Numbered from the stretch's first letter, positions 24,174-34,622 are shown. The stretch: 64,000 nucleotides of DNA from DASWJZ01 sp963761005 (GCA_963761005.1 CAVXFK010000016.1:137718-201717), one strand, 5' to 3'. Notes: generated by a model from the sequence alone, not told the origin. A program made the numbers and translations.

Positions 24174-27100
24174 CTAGATTGGTACGGCATGAGCCGAGAC
24201 CAACCGCGAGCGATCTTGCAGCGGGGCCTCCGGTGCACCGGCGGATTCGAAAGGCTCGAACTCCTGCACGACAATACGCCGGCGATAGAGCCCGGACAGA
24301 TACTGCGGGTCTTCGACGCTCAGCTGTCCCTTCCAGTGGTAGCGCCAAGGCTCGACGGATTCCGCCTGCAGGCGGATGACCTCACCCAGCGTGCGCCAGC
24401 CGGCCGGGTCCTCCGGCACGTCCCGTGGCATGAATTCGATGTGCGCGAGTACCGACGCTCGTTCGGTCGATGGACGAACCGGGTCCCGTGTCTGCGTAGC
24501 TGTAGCCACGCATCGCCAGACTCCAGGTCGCGTCAGCGACTTTGCGAATTGTCACTGCGCGGCCAGGTGCCAGCGGGACGAAATCTGCGTGAATGATCGA
24601 CGAGAGCTTGCAGTTCTCGATCGCGTGCTCCTGGTAACGCGCGACGGCCAAGCGCACCAGCGGCACGAACGCCCGCTGTGCGAGAAATTCGATGTCGACG
24701 AACGGCAACTTGTGCTCTTCGCTGAACTGCACTTCGTGAACGACCAGGCCGACCGTTTCGCCATCGAGCGGCCACCCGGACAGTCGCTCGGCTCCACCCC
24801 AGACTTGTTCCATCTGCAGCGGTCCGGGCAAGGGAGCGGAGTCCCGAAGCGGGTTCACGCCCCATTCCGAGACGGCGCTCTGCAGCGCCTCCGGCAGGTC
24901 GGGCGTCGTTGCCACCACCAACGCAAGTTTTTCGCCGATGCCGGAGGAGAACCAGCCGCGGTTCATGTAGACGCGTAGGCCTTCGCCCGATCTCTCCGCT
25001 GTGCGTTCACCATTGAGGTTACGCGTGTCGCCTCGCGATTCGCTGGGACGAAACGTGGGTAAGACATAAGCAATGTCCGGCGCCGCCGGCGGTGCCGTAC
25101 TCGGTATGCGTAAGGTCACCGGCTCCGACCACAGGGTGACATTGTCCGCGTTCCCGGTGAGCGATGCCGGGTAGAACTCGACAAACCTCGATGTGGCCTG
25201 GGCGCGGTAACTGACTTCGCGATGCCGGGTGTCACCGAAGTCGTGCGCGAGCGGCGATCGCGCAGACTTCATCAACTCGAGGGGATCCAGTGGTTTTCCG
25301 TCGTCCTCCCCGATGCGAACGCCGCCGGCGTAGAGCTCACCGCTGGACGTTCGCCAGCTGTCGTCGGCCGGATCGTCGACCGGGTCCTGCCACTCGGCGT
25401 ACACGTCAATTCGGCCGGTGCTCGGCCGGTCGAACTGCAAGGCATCGTCGGCCAGTGTTGCACTGGTCGAATCCGCCTGCCTCGGCAGGATCAGCGGACG
25501 GCCAAAGGCGGGTGTCATGAGCGGCCGCTGCGTGGCATGCACAATGGTCACCGCCCGGGACGGCGCAAGCAGCGACGCATCGCCGCGGGCGGCAGCATCG
25601 GCGAGTTTCTGTCGGACCTTGTTGAAGGCCGCAGAGTCATTGTCATGCCAGTCACGGTGCGCAAATGCGATGACCGACATCTCATCCGCCCCGAGCTTCG
25701 CCGCGAGATGAACGGTCTGCACGCGACCCTTGGGAACCTCGAGCACGACTTCGCGGCCGGAAACGCGCGCCTGTACCCGGTCCTTGCCCGGACGCACAAC
25801 GAGCTGGCATGAGCGCGCCAGCTCGCGGCCCCTGGTGCTGCGGGGCAAATCGTCGAAGCGCGGCATGTCAATGTTTCCGCCGCCATCGGGCAGGGACAGC
25901 GTTGCCTGGCGGACGATGGGGTCGGGCAGGTACGGCGTATAGAACTCCTTGTCCGTAATCGCCTCACGCACCTCGCCCTTTTCATTATGTCCGAGGTCCC
26001 CGCGATGCTCGCTGATCATCCGCCAGGAATCGCTCGCACTCAGGCCGTCGAAAACGCCGTGCTTCTCGGCGATGCGGAGCGGCACTTCGGGCGGCGCTAC
26101 GTGCAGCCTGAATTCATGCGTACGGGTACTCGCGGGATTCAGCGTCGCGCAGGACGATAACGTCGCCCGCCTCTCCGGGACCGCGTGGCTGAGCCCGAAA
26201 GACGACCGGCGGCTTCGCGCTCTCCACCCGCAGACAGCACACCGGGTCGGTGACCAGCGACTCCGCGAATCCCTTCGGCAACTCGTCGGCTTCCTCGACC
26301 GAGAGGCTGTTGCCGGCAAGATCCACGTTTCGCAGCCGAAACCGATAGCAGCGCCCGAAGCGCTGCGGCTCGAGACTTCCGGCCGGCACTTCCAAGCGGA
26401 CCGTCAGCGATGTCCCGCAGTCGGCTGTCGATTGCTCGCTATTGTCGTCGGCGCGGTCGGGGCGAGGCACGACCAGGCTCCAGCCGTCCCATTCGAACAG
26501 GTCTTCGCTCGCGCGCAGCTCCGCCGACGGGTCGCGCGAGCCGGCGAAGGCCGTGGGTTCAATGAAGCCTTCGTCGCCGAGCATTCCCGCGGCCGGCCAG
26601 GACCAGTCACCCGCCCGATAGCTGACGGCGCGGCGGCACAGCGAGCGCCACTCGCCGGAATCGACATCCTGCACATCGACGCGATAACCGCGCGTCACGT
26701 GCTCCGCGTAGAGAATCTCCTCTTCTTCGTTCGCACCCAGGACGCCGCTCTGGACCCGGTCCCCGCCGATCTGCAGCGACTGCTCCAGGCGGAACTGTCC
26801 GCGCATGGCGCTTCGCATGATCGACGGCTTGTCCGCATGTGTCAGACGCATGCCGCCCTGCAACAGCGCCGGCAAGCGCCGTGCCGCGTCGTCGCCGTCA
26901 CTCTGCGCGCCGTTCCTTGCCTGTTGGATCAATGCGAGGGTCGCGTGCTCCAGCTCTTCCTGGATAACGGTCGTTTGCCGTTTGCCGAGTGCGTACAGAC
27001 CGCCGCTGCCGAGGCGTCGATCCCCGGCGGCCCGGAATACGCGGTAGTGGTCGCTTGTTGCCGTGTCGTATTCGACCATCGTCCACAGAGACCTGTGCGT

Positions 27101-27874
27101 CGTGTCGGCGAAGGTCGCATTGCGCGGCTCGACGCGGACGCGAAGAGGCCGGTCCGTCACCTCGAGCCCGAGCCGGCTCGCGGGTACTTCGAGGTCGAGC
27201 ACGAGCCCGAGCCGCCGCATAAGGAGGGGATGAGTCCCGGTCGCAGCGACAATCTGGTGAAAGTCCGGGCACGCCTCCGGTTCATTGCCCTCCGCCAACG
27301 GTAGGACGCTTTCGGGAAGCCGGTGAAATCGGGCGAATTCCTCGATCGGATTCCGATCGTCGGGCGCCGGTGCCTCGAGCCGGGTAGCGGGGATGTCGAA
27401 CGCGCCGAGCTTCGGTGCCTCGGTGGCGATGCCGAGTTCCGTCGCAAGGGCCTGCGCGTAGACATCGCGGATCGCCAAGACGACGCCGCGCGCATCGTAG
27501 GACTCGACCATGAAGCCCTCATTTCGCCTATCGCTGGGCGCGTCGAAGGCCGCAACGCGCACGGTTTCGTCGAAGATGCCGCGCCAAGCCTGGCTGTCCG
27601 GCGCGGCGTCGAGGTCAGACATGACTGCAGGCTTGGCTGCCACCGGCGCAACGACACTCTCCCCGTCATGCATCTGCACGAGAAATTCGATGCCGTCGGT
27701 GCCCAGCTCGCGCAGCGTCTTTGGCCAGTCGACGAATTCGGGAAACGCGGACAGCGGCGCGTCGTCGCCCGTCACTTCCAGGCGCGGCGAGAGAAACACC
27801 GATACCCGTGCCAGCCACTCGCCGTTTTCGACACGGCGCATGCCGGCCGGCAATGCCGTCCACATCAGGGTCAT
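24174..27874 (-). pseudogene. Very large uncharacterised protein (about 1,230 residues if repaired), two frameshifts
   Basis: Three minus-strand reading frames join into one protein: 27874 to about 26140, about 26140 to about 24490, and about 24490 to a TAG at 24174. Coding sense continues across both breaks (IVLRDA to LNPASTRTHEF, and GYSYADTGP to VRPSTERASVL), so each is a small indel. I do not recognise a named domain. Visible traits are an N-terminal WTALPAGM...VSVFLSPRLEV and a fairly even soluble composition with many short beta-like stretches. A C-terminal part contains FVPLVRLAVARYQEHAIENC and IIHADFVPLAPGRAVTI, a style I vaguely recall from large unnamed bacterial proteins. It starts 12 bases after its large neighbour stops, so the two probably form one unit. 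Confidence 0.6.
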
Positions 27875-27885
27875 CGCGCCCACGC

Positions 27886-30800
27886 TCAGGCCACCTTTGC
27901 AAAGGCCGAGCGATAAGCAGCCCACTCGGCTTCTGTCAGTTCATCGTCCTCGCCAGTGAGCAGTCGATCTTGGCGGCCGCTGTTGTCGGCGATCTCGTGG
28001 TGGAAGCTGAAGCTCGCCTGCACGGCGAAGAAGCTGATCTGGACCCGTACGATGAGCTCCGCGTGGAACGACCATAGACCGGCGTTCCACGAGCCGGCCG
28101 CGACCATCATCAGGTGGATGTCCATGAACCAGAGCTTGGATTGTCCACTGAGCTTTAGAATCAGGTCTAGCTGACGGTGCTCGGCGCCGCCCTTCACCCA
28201 GTAGGTAAACATGCCGGCGAGCGAGCCTTCGCACTTCGCTTTGGCAGCGCCGAGATCGAATTTCGTCTTGTAGACAACGCCAAGACTGAACTGGAAGCCG
28301 GTCACTCCCTTCGGCGTGAAATTCAGGTTGAGATGCGCGATGCCGCCCCAGGGCGCGGCTAGCAGGGTGAGTGGCTTGTCCGGGCTCGCGACGCCGATCG
28401 AGAAGACGTTGTCAGGCACCTTGGGCGGTGTCGACGGACCGGTCGACCGCGGTAGGAAGTTGAGGCCGATTCCGACAGTCGCTGTAACGTTGGATACCTC
28501 GAACTGCATCAGCGTGAATTTCGGCGCCTCGAACGGGCCGAGACTCACATTGATATCCGCCCCACCAGCGCCCGGCATCTTGGCCGGATATGCCGTGGAT
28601 GCCTCGCCTTTCGGCAGATCCGGCAGCGGCGGCAGCTTGGCCGCTGCTTCGATGACCCTCTTCAGGATGTTCAGACCGCCGGTGGCATCGATTGTCGACA
28701 GCCGGAAATCGACCTCCGGCGATACCGAGCGTTCTTTCTTCTTCTCGTCAGTATCCCCGGTATCGTTTGCCGGCTCGTCCGGCGCCTCTTTCTTGGCCGG
28801 TTTCGGCGGGCCGAGCTGCACGCTGATGCGCTCGAATCCGATACTGAATCTGTCGGTATCGCTGGCGTTCAGAACGAGGGCGAAGTTGGTGATCTTGCCG
28901 GAGGCGGTCAGGCTTACGCCTGGCGACGGCTTTTTCGCCGCCGCATCGCCTTTCTCGGGTGTCGGTTTATTTCCCTGGCCAAGCCTTCGGGTCGCTGTGA
29001 CCGCAATCTCGAGTTTCGACGTCGACTGATCTTCCTTATCGAGCTCCGGCTCGAAGGACACAAGAGAATCGGTGCCGAAGGCGCCAAGGGCAACGCTCCA
29101 GGTGAGTCCCAACCCGACCTCGAAGTAAGCCGGCTCCGCCGGCTCTGGATCGGGCTTGTCCCCGGCTTCCGCGTCTTCTTTGGACTCGTCCTTCTCCTCA
29201 GGCTGCTTTCGTCCGATGATGAAATCGATGCGCGGAATGGCGGGCGAGCGGCCACCGTTTTCGGTGAGCAGCAGGTCGGCGAGCGGAAATCCCCCCAAAA
29301 GATTGGCGTGGTCGGCGTTGAAGTAGTTCGTGCCGCTCAAGGCTTCGCCCGACATGACGAGGTCGGCGTTGCCGACCGGACCATGAATGCGTGACACGCC
29401 GTCCACGTCGAAGCTCGGCGCCGCGATACCACCCGAGCGATCGGCTTGCTGGTCGAAGTACATCGGGATGCGTTTCGACCCGGATTGCCGCGCTCTTACG
29501 AAAACCTCGCCGCGGTTGTTTTCGCCGTCCGGATCGACAATCTCGAACCAGCCGCGGTTCTGCGCTTCGTCAAGAAACGGTTCGAGTGAGGGAATGCCGA
29601 CGAGCATGCTCTCGGTCATGCATCGGAATCGGCGACCCTCGTCGCCTGGATCCGCCAGTATGCCGGCAAACGCGAGCTCAAGGAGATGCAGCGTCGTATC
29701 GCCGGCACTGCGCGATCTGCCCAAGGGTTCGTCACCGCTGTCGCCAGCGGTATCGACGCGGGGCTCGAACTTGGCAACCGCCGCTGACTGGCCACGCATG
29801 CGTGTTTGCCTCTGCGCGCGATAGGCTTCGTTTCCATAGACGCTTGCTGCGGTGGCCATGTCGGCATCCGCCTTTACGAAAACGGCGGGCGCCTCAAGAC
29901 CCAGCTCGTCATCTGCCCAGTCTTTTGCGGCGAATCGAAATGGGTAGGGCATCCCCGCAGAGGTCTCGATCCAGAACGCCTCAGCCGTCTTGTCCTCGAT
30001 ACGCAGCGCGGGCGTTATGAGCGACTGGGCTGTCAGCGTCTGCAGCGCCATCTCGCCCGAGCGATACCCGACCTGAGGCTCTTTGATGACAACGAAGTCG
30101 CGCTTTCGCAGTACCGCCGCGCGAGCGGGGTCGACCGCGTCGGATGAGGGCGTTTCTTCCACCTTGCGCTCGGTCACGCTCAGCACGGTCGCGCGATGGC
30201 CGAAGGGGTACAGGAATCCCTCCTGGTGCTCGACGACGACACGCTGGTCCTGTCCCGCCGTTGCCACCTGTTCCCAGCGGGACAGGTCGGCTGCGGTCTG
30301 CACCTCCCAACGGCCGCGCACGTCGAGCCAGCCGCCCATCGGCGATAGGATCAGCGTTCTGGCCTCGGCGCTTTTGCCGATCAGGGACTGGCGATCAGCG
30401 TCGGTGAGCGCAGTCTCCCAATCGACTTCCGGCGTGTATCCAGGCCCCAGGATGCTTACCGTCGGCAAGATACGCGGGCCGGCGGAAGCGAGTTGCGTGT
30501 GCCACAACTCGATGCGCCCGTTGTGCGCAACCGGGTGGGTAGCATGCGCCCAGCGTGCGGCGGGGTCCGGCGAGAGCGCGAGGCCGACGGGCAGCTCGAT
30601 CCGCGATCGGCCGGTGAATGGCATTGAACTTTGCCCATCCACGCGGCTGTTCGATATCTGAAACTCCAGCAAATCCCATTCGAGCAACGACTGCAGCGTC
30701 AGCTCGACGAAGTCGACGCCGGACGGAACCCGAAACACCAGTCGCGTCGGCTGTGCAATTTTCGATCGGACCGGAAGCGAGATGGATGCGTCCTGCCCGG

Positions 30801-31101
30801 ACGCGGCCTCGTTGAACACTTCCTCGGCGATGTGCTGGCCGGGAAATCCAACCACCAGCAATGCATCGCTGGACTCGTCTATGCGCACCAGCCGGGGCGG
30901 CCCCCGACCGGCATACACAATCCGCAGATTGCGGAGCTCGAAGTGAAGAGACAGGAGGTCTTCGGGTCGCAGAACTCGAAACTCGCTGCGCTCGTCGGGT
31001 ACGCCGCCTGGGCGGCTGCACCCCCTGCTGCCCGCGAAAACGGCCAGTGCAGCGCTTAGATATATGAAATCACGGCGTGAGACCGGTACTGACACGGCCA
31101 A
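27886..31101 (-). CDS. Very large uncharacterised exported protein (1,071 residues)
   Basis: I do not recognise this family. The N-terminus VSRRDFIYLSAALAVFAG looks like a twin-arginine signal, so folded export is likely. The first half (to about residue 560) has mixed, beta-rich sequence. The middle (about 600-830) has acidic and lysine-rich low-complexity linkers (for example KQPEEKDESKEDAEAGDKP). The C-terminal 250 residues alternate hydrophobic and polar residues in the manner of beta-strands (FHAELIVRVQISFFAVQASF). No enzyme motif is apparent. A TTG at 31101 or GTG at 31095 must serve as start, with a weak Shine-Dalgarno. It precedes the other giant gene by 11 bases, and the pair stands apart from all neighbours in function. 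Confidence 0.75.
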   Translation of the reverse strand: MAVSVPVSRRDFIYLSAALAVFAGSRGCSRPGGVPDERSEFRVLRPEDLLSLHFELRNLRIVYAGRGPPRLVRIDESSDALLVVGFPGQHIAEEVFNEAASGQDASISLPVRSKIAQPTRLVFRVPSGVDFVELTLQSLLEWDLLEFQISNSRVDGQSSMPFTGRSRIELPVGLALSPDPAARWAHATHPVAHNGRIELWHTQLASAGPRILPTVSILGPGYTPEVDWETALTDADRQSLIGKSAEARTLILSPMGGWLDVRGRWEVQTAADLSRWEQVATAGQDQRVVVEHQEGFLYPFGHRATVLSVTERKVEETPSSDAVDPARAAVLRKRDFVVIKEPQVGYRSGEMALQTLTAQSLITPALRIEDKTAEAFWIETSAGMPYPFRFAAKDWADDELGLEAPAVFVKADADMATAASVYGNEAYRAQRQTRMRGQSAAVAKFEPRVDTAGDSGDEPLGRSRSAGDTTLHLLELAFAGILADPGDEGRRFRCMTESMLVGIPSLEPFLDEAQNRGWFEIVDPDGENNRGEVFVRARQSGSKRIPMYFDQQADRSGGIAAPSFDVDGVSRIHGPVGNADLVMSGEALSGTNYFNADHANLLGGFPLADLLLTENGGRSPAIPRIDFIIGRKQPEEKDESKEDAEAGDKPDPEPAEPAYFEVGLGLTWSVALGAFGTDSLVSFEPELDKEDQSTSKLEIAVTATRRLGQGNKPTPEKGDAAAKKPSPGVSLTASGKITNFALVLNASDTDRFSIGFERISVQLGPPKPAKKEAPDEPANDTGDTDEKKKERSVSPEVDFRLSTIDATGGLNILKRVIEAAAKLPPLPDLPKGEASTAYPAKMPGAGGADINVSLGPFEAPKFTLMQFEVSNVTATVGIGLNFLPRSTGPSTPPKVPDNVFSIGVASPDKPLTLLAAPWGGIAHLNLNFTPKGVTGFQFSLGVVYKTKFDLGAAKAKCEGSLAGMFTYWVKGGAEHRQLDLILKLSGQSKLWFMDIHLMMVAAGSWNAGLWSFHAELIVRVQISFFAVQASFSFHHEIADNSGRQDRLLTGEDDELTEAEWAAYRSAFAKVA

Positions 31102-31468
31102 GGATCGTTTCGGTGCCGACGAGCGATGATCGGTCCTTCGGGTCCCGCAAAACCCTTTCCCCTTTCGCTGGCATTCTGCATGAAGCGAGCAGAGCGAGCC
31201 AACGCATTCTATGGTGAATGTTCGGTGTGCGATGCGATGCGGCGCGACGTTCTCTCGCCGTCGCGCCGATGTGCTCTTAGATCCTCCGGGCTCCCGCGGG
31301 TCGATCCTGGTGCGAAGCGAACTATGGCACGCGGCTGTGCATCGCGTGCCCGCCGCATTCCAACCTCACCTGCCTCCCACTCGGCTTCGGGCTGCGCTGT
31401 CAGGACGAAAGGTGGTTATCGGAAGGAGGATCGACGCCGGTTGGAGTGCATAGAACCGTCGGAAGCGA
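31102..31468. other. Intergenic region upstream of the large exported-protein gene; no clear gene
   Basis: A 129-residue plus-strand frame (31126-31515) is open here, but it is arginine/serine-rich with no similarity I recognise, and it runs into the HU-like gene. It is probably not coding. The promoter for the large two-gene unit should lie here; I see no confident -35/-10 pair. Confidence 0.4.
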
Positions 31469-31858
31469 TCAAGACAAGGCTGCTGTCTTCAGTTTTGACA
31501 AAGCCCGGATCTTGACCCGCACGCTTGCCGGCTTGGCCGCTCCTGGGGTCATTTCACCCGTGGCGGGATTGCGGACCAGCGTTCCTGCCTTTCGAGCAGG
31601 CACTTTTCGGAGAGTAACCTTCAACAGCCCCGGCCACGTAAACTCGCCGACACCACGCGGATGAACTGACCCCAAAAGAGCGTTCTCAAGAGTAGCGAGG
31701 ACCCCTTTGGCGGTGCCGCGGGGGATTTCGTTCTCCGTTGCGACGAGGTCGATAAGCGCCGATTTTGTAAGAGCGCCTTTGACCGGACGAACGGCTTCGG
31801 TCTGAGACTTTGCTGGCGTCTTCTTCGTAGCGGGCTTCGTGGTTCGTGCCTTGGCCAA
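31469..31858 (-). CDS. HU/IHF-like DNA-binding protein with a lysine/alanine-rich N-terminal tail
   Basis: The 129-residue basic protein starts with a tail rich in Lys, Thr and Ala (TTKPATKKTPAKSQ) and continues into an HU-like body. The body contains TKSALIDLVATENEIPRGTAKGVLATLENAL, the helical dimer part, then GEFTWPGLLKVTLRKVPARK and the arm-like RNPATGEMTPG. The RNPxTGE sequence is the DNA-arm signature of HU/IHF. The tail resembles histone H1-like additions seen in some alphaproteobacterial HU homologues. Translation from the TTG at 31858 fits a GAGGGA site upstream; the longer open frame to 32092 has no such signal. It may be an accessory nucleoid protein. Confidence 0.75.
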   Translation of the reverse strand: MAKARTTKPATKKTPAKSQTEAVRPVKGALTKSALIDLVATENEIPRGTAKGVLATLENALLGSVHPRGVGEFTWPGLLKVTLRKVPARKAGTLVRNPATGEMTPGAAKPASVRVKIRALSKLKTAALS

Positions 31859-32193
31859 AAGGAAATCTCCCTCTGATTCGAAAGTTGCTGCCCGGTGCTC
31901 ATACTCTTTCAAACCCGAGTTTGTTAGCCCGTAGGACAACGCCCAGATCCTCAACAAAGTCTGGTCTGTCTCGTTGCGCTTTGGGTCTCTGGTGTTTGAG
32001 GTCGAATACGAAACTGTCTCCGGGCCAAACGAAGTCGTCTCTGACGGGAATGACAACCGCGCCGGGAAATCGAATATCTGATTCGGAGGCAAAAACGCAC
32101 AGCCGGCAGCGACAACCTGTGATCGGTCGGCGCAGAGACTTGGAGTTGGCTAGACGATTGCGTGTAAGTCACTGAACTTGCCCGAAGGAACCG

Positions 32194-32441
32194 TTGCCCA
32201 AGATTCCGGTTCCCGGCAGTCTTCATCTGGAATGGCGCCGCTGCGGTGAGCCAAACTGCCGCTGCTCACGAGGCTTTCTCCACGGCCCGTACGTCGTCCG
32301 CCAGTGGCGCGAAGGCGGCCGGCAGCGGAAGGCGCTGGTGAAGCCGAGGACGTGCCGGCGGCGCTGGCCGCCATCGGGGAGCGAAGAGCGCTCGGATCCG
32401 TGGCGCAGATCGTCAAGAGCTTGCAACGCGCCAGACGCTAG
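32194..32441 (+). pseudogene. DUF6788 family small protein, frameshifted
   Basis: The first 45 residues match the DUF6788 pattern: GSLHLEWRRCGEPNCRC followed by LHGPYVVRQWREGGRQRK. The CGxxxCxC cysteines suggest metal binding. Near 32345 the frame is lost. In the next frame the expected continuation is seen (EDVPAALAAIGERRALG... LQRARR, stop 32439-32441). Adding one base between 'aagccg' and 'aggacg' joins them. DUF6788 genes are usually linked to mobile elements. A TTG at 32194 with AAGGA upstream is the likely start. Confidence 0.6.
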
Positions 32442-32555
32442 CCGGTCGATCTCCGCGTGATACACCAAAGGGGACAACCCGAGACGCGCTCCAAAGCCGC
32501 TTTCCGCGGCGCAAGGCGAAGTGAGCTGCGCCGTTGATACGGAAGGGCATCTGCC

Positions 32556-33461
32556 ATGCTGTCGAAGGAGCAGAAGGCTTTTTACGAGGACAATGGCTAC
32601 CTGATGATCGAGAAGGCGGTGACGACAGCGGAGTTGGAGACCCTCCGTCGCATCACCTACGATCTGCTCGATAAGTCGCGCGCCGTTACCGAGAGCAACG
32701 ACCTCTACGACCTCGACGAGGGCCACAGCGTCGAGCATCCGCGCCTGACGCGGATAAAACTACCGCATCGACAACATCCGTTCTTCTGGGAACTATTGAC
32801 AGACTCCCGGATCACCGACGTTTTGACCGAGCTGCTGGGGCCCGACACGATGCTGCAGACCAGCAAGCTGAACACCAAGGCACCGGGAGGCGGGGCCGCG
32901 GTGGAATGGCATCAGGACTGGGCGTTCTACCCACACACCAACGATGACATGCTCGCCTTCGGCCTCATGCTTGAGGACGTCGATGCGGACAACGGGCCGC
33001 TGATGGTCATCCCAGGCTCCCACAAAGGTCCGATCCTGAGCCATATGGCGAATGGTGTCTTCTGCGGCGCCATCGACCCGGGCGATGCGGCTTTCGAGTT
33101 GGACAAGGCGGTGACCCTGACCGGCAAGGCAGGTGACATGACGGTGCATCACGTTCGCACCCTGCACGGCTCAAGCCCAAATATGAGCGACCGCAATCGC
33201 CTGATCCTGTTTTACGAATGCCACGCCGCAGACGCTTGGCCACTGCTGGGCGCCGGGTCCTATATCCAGTCGCTCGGCCAAAGGCTGCTGTGGCAAGATC
33301 TCCATGAGCGGCTGATCACCGGCCGGCTCTGCCTGACGCCGCGTCTGGAGCGGGTTCCAGCCCGCATCCCGCTACCGCCCGCGCCTGATGCAAGCTCGAT
33401 CTTCAAATCGCAGAAGTCAGGTGGCGCGAAGACTGCTTTCATGCGTCGCCGTCAGGGCTAG
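32556..33461 (+). CDS. Phytanoyl-CoA dioxygenase (PhyH) family Fe(II)/2-oxoglutarate oxygenase
   Basis: This 301-residue protein belongs to the PhyH family, which hydroxylates small molecules using Fe(II), O2 and 2-oxoglutarate. The facial triad is visible as His119 and Asp121 (EWHQDW) and His205 (TLHGSSPN). A downstream DRNR arginine (about 212-215) would bind 2-oxoglutarate. The double-stranded beta-helix core spans about 60-230. The start is the ATG at 32556. It is a single gene between a DUF6788 remnant and a convergent Crp/Fnr gene, so context does not reveal the substrate. Ectoine-hydroxylase-like or phytanoyl-like activities are both possible. Confidence 0.85.
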   Translation: MLSKEQKAFYEDNGYLMIEKAVTTAELETLRRITYDLLDKSRAVTESNDLYDLDEGHSVEHPRLTRIKLPHRQHPFFWELLTDSRITDVLTELLGPDTMLQTSKLNTKAPGGGAAVEWHQDWAFYPHTNDDMLAFGLMLEDVDADNGPLMVIPGSHKGPILSHMANGVFCGAIDPGDAAFELDKAVTLTGKAGDMTVHHVRTLHGSSPNMSDRNRLILFYECHAADAWPLLGAGSYIQSLGQRLLWQDLHERLITGRLCLTPRLERVPARIPLPPAPDASSIFKSQKSGGAKTAFMRRRQG

Positions 33462-33523
33462 CGTCGTCATCTGGTGACGCCGCGCGGGCCAAGGCGTGCG
33501 AGGACCTTATGCGCGTCAGTCTG

Positions 33524-34237
33524 TCAGGCTTGCGGAGCGACGAACTGTGGATCGTCGATCAACGCATTTGGGTGTGCCAGACGGTGCAGCTTCTCCCGAT
33601 CGCTGATGACAATGCTGCGGCCTTCGCTCTTCACGCCATGAGTGGCGAGCGTCGCAAGGCTGCGCGAAAGATTCTCCGGCGTCATTCCGAGCAATGAGGC
33701 AAGCAACCGCTTTTCAAACGGCAGCACCATGCGGCCGGTCGAGCCGTTTTGCGCATCGGTCTGCAGGATCCAGTTCGCGAGCCGCTCCGCGCCGGTGCGG
33801 AGCTTCTGATTCTTGAGCGTGCGCACGATCGCCCGGTAGCGCGACGCGAGCTCGCCAACTACCGCGCGCGCAAACGCGCTGTCGCGGCCGAATATCTCCC
33901 GGACCGCACCGGCAGGGATCATCAGTACGCGGCTTTGCGTGAGCGTGCGTGCAGATTTGAGATACGGCTCGTCGTGGATCACCGCGGCCAGAATGAAAGT
34001 GGTCGTGGGCACCAGCACTTCGATCGTGGTCTCCCGACCGCAGTGCTCGGCGAACTGCTCCACTGAGCCTTCCACGAGGACATGCAGGAAATCCGGCAGA
34101 TCGCCTTCGCGGATCAGAAGCACGCGGGGCGGAAAGCTCTGCAGGAGCGCGGCATTCATGAGCGTGCGGAAGTGCGCCGCGCGCATATCTGCGAACAGCT
34201 CGAGCGAACGAACGACCTGTTGATCGGCAGCGCGCAT
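33524..34237 (-). CDS. Crp/Fnr family transcriptional regulator
   Basis: The 237-residue protein has a cyclic-nucleotide-type beta-roll (residues about 15-125), a dimer helix and a winged helix. The recognition part is EKRLLASLLGMTPENLSRSLATL (about 180-202). The N-terminal cysteine cluster of FNR/FixK-type oxygen sensors is absent: only one cysteine (in EHCGRE) is seen. It therefore resembles the DNR/NnrR-type NO-responsive or cysteine-less regulators more than FNR. It is divergent from the nitrate reductase operon, with two FNR-like boxes between them, and probably controls that operon. Confidence 0.9.
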   Translation of the reverse strand: MRAADQQVVRSLELFADMRAAHFRTLMNAALLQSFPPRVLLIREGDLPDFLHVLVEGSVEQFAEHCGRETTIEVLVPTTTFILAAVIHDEPYLKSARTLTQSRVLMIPAGAVREIFGRDSAFARAVVGELASRYRAIVRTLKNQKLRTGAERLANWILQTDAQNGSTGRMVLPFEKRLLASLLGMTPENLSRSLATLATHGVKSEGRSIVISDREKLHRLAHPNALIDDPQFVAPQA

Positions 34238-34272
34238 TGGCCCCTCACGTGCAAACCACTTAATACAGGGGA

Positions 34273-34286
34273 TTGATAAATGTCAA
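34273..34286. promoter_or_regulatory. FNR/Crp-type box (anaerobox) in the narK-regulator intergenic region
   Basis: TTGATAAATGTCAA is a TTGAT-N4-GTCAA site, one base from the FNR consensus, 36 bases upstream of the Crp/Fnr start. It is well placed to control the regulator gene and perhaps also the nar operon. Confidence 0.75.
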
Positions 34287-34370
34287 TTGACGCATCGAAA
34301 ACAGTCATTCTTCAGTCATCATAAGGTCAGATCCACGTTCTCCCGCGCTCTTTTGGAAAAACGCCTCACG

Positions 34371-34384
34371 TTGATCTGGCTCAA
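34371..34384. promoter_or_regulatory. Second, weaker FNR/Crp-type box nearer narK
   Basis: TTGATCTGGCTCAA keeps the TTGAT half perfectly and the other half as CTCAA. It lies about 240 bases upstream of the narK ATG and about 100 bases from the first box, suggesting control of the nar operon. Confidence 0.5.
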
Positions 34385-34622
34385 GCTCTTCACGAGCGCG
34401 TTCGTTTTATCTCACTGCGGTGGCTATTCAGAAATCAGGCCAATCTAGAACGATGTTTTCTGTGGACGCTCCTGCCGGTGTCGGAACTCAAAGCTGGAAT
34501 TTTGCACTCTGGTCGATACGCCCTTTGCGGCCATCGTCTGATGCGCGAGCAGTCCGAACGCGGAACGTTCCGCAGCAAGCTCGATCCTGCCACCGCAAAG
34601 CCGACCCAAGGAGCGACAGACC

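Noticed and set aside
31126..31515. A 129-residue plus-strand frame upstream of the giant genes
   Set aside because: Composition is arginine/serine-rich without a ribosome site, and it overlaps the HU-like gene.
33462..33523. A terminator between the PhyH and Crp/Fnr genes (CGTCA-TCTGG-TGACG)
   Set aside because: The stem is only 5 bp with no T-tract, too weak to list as a feature.
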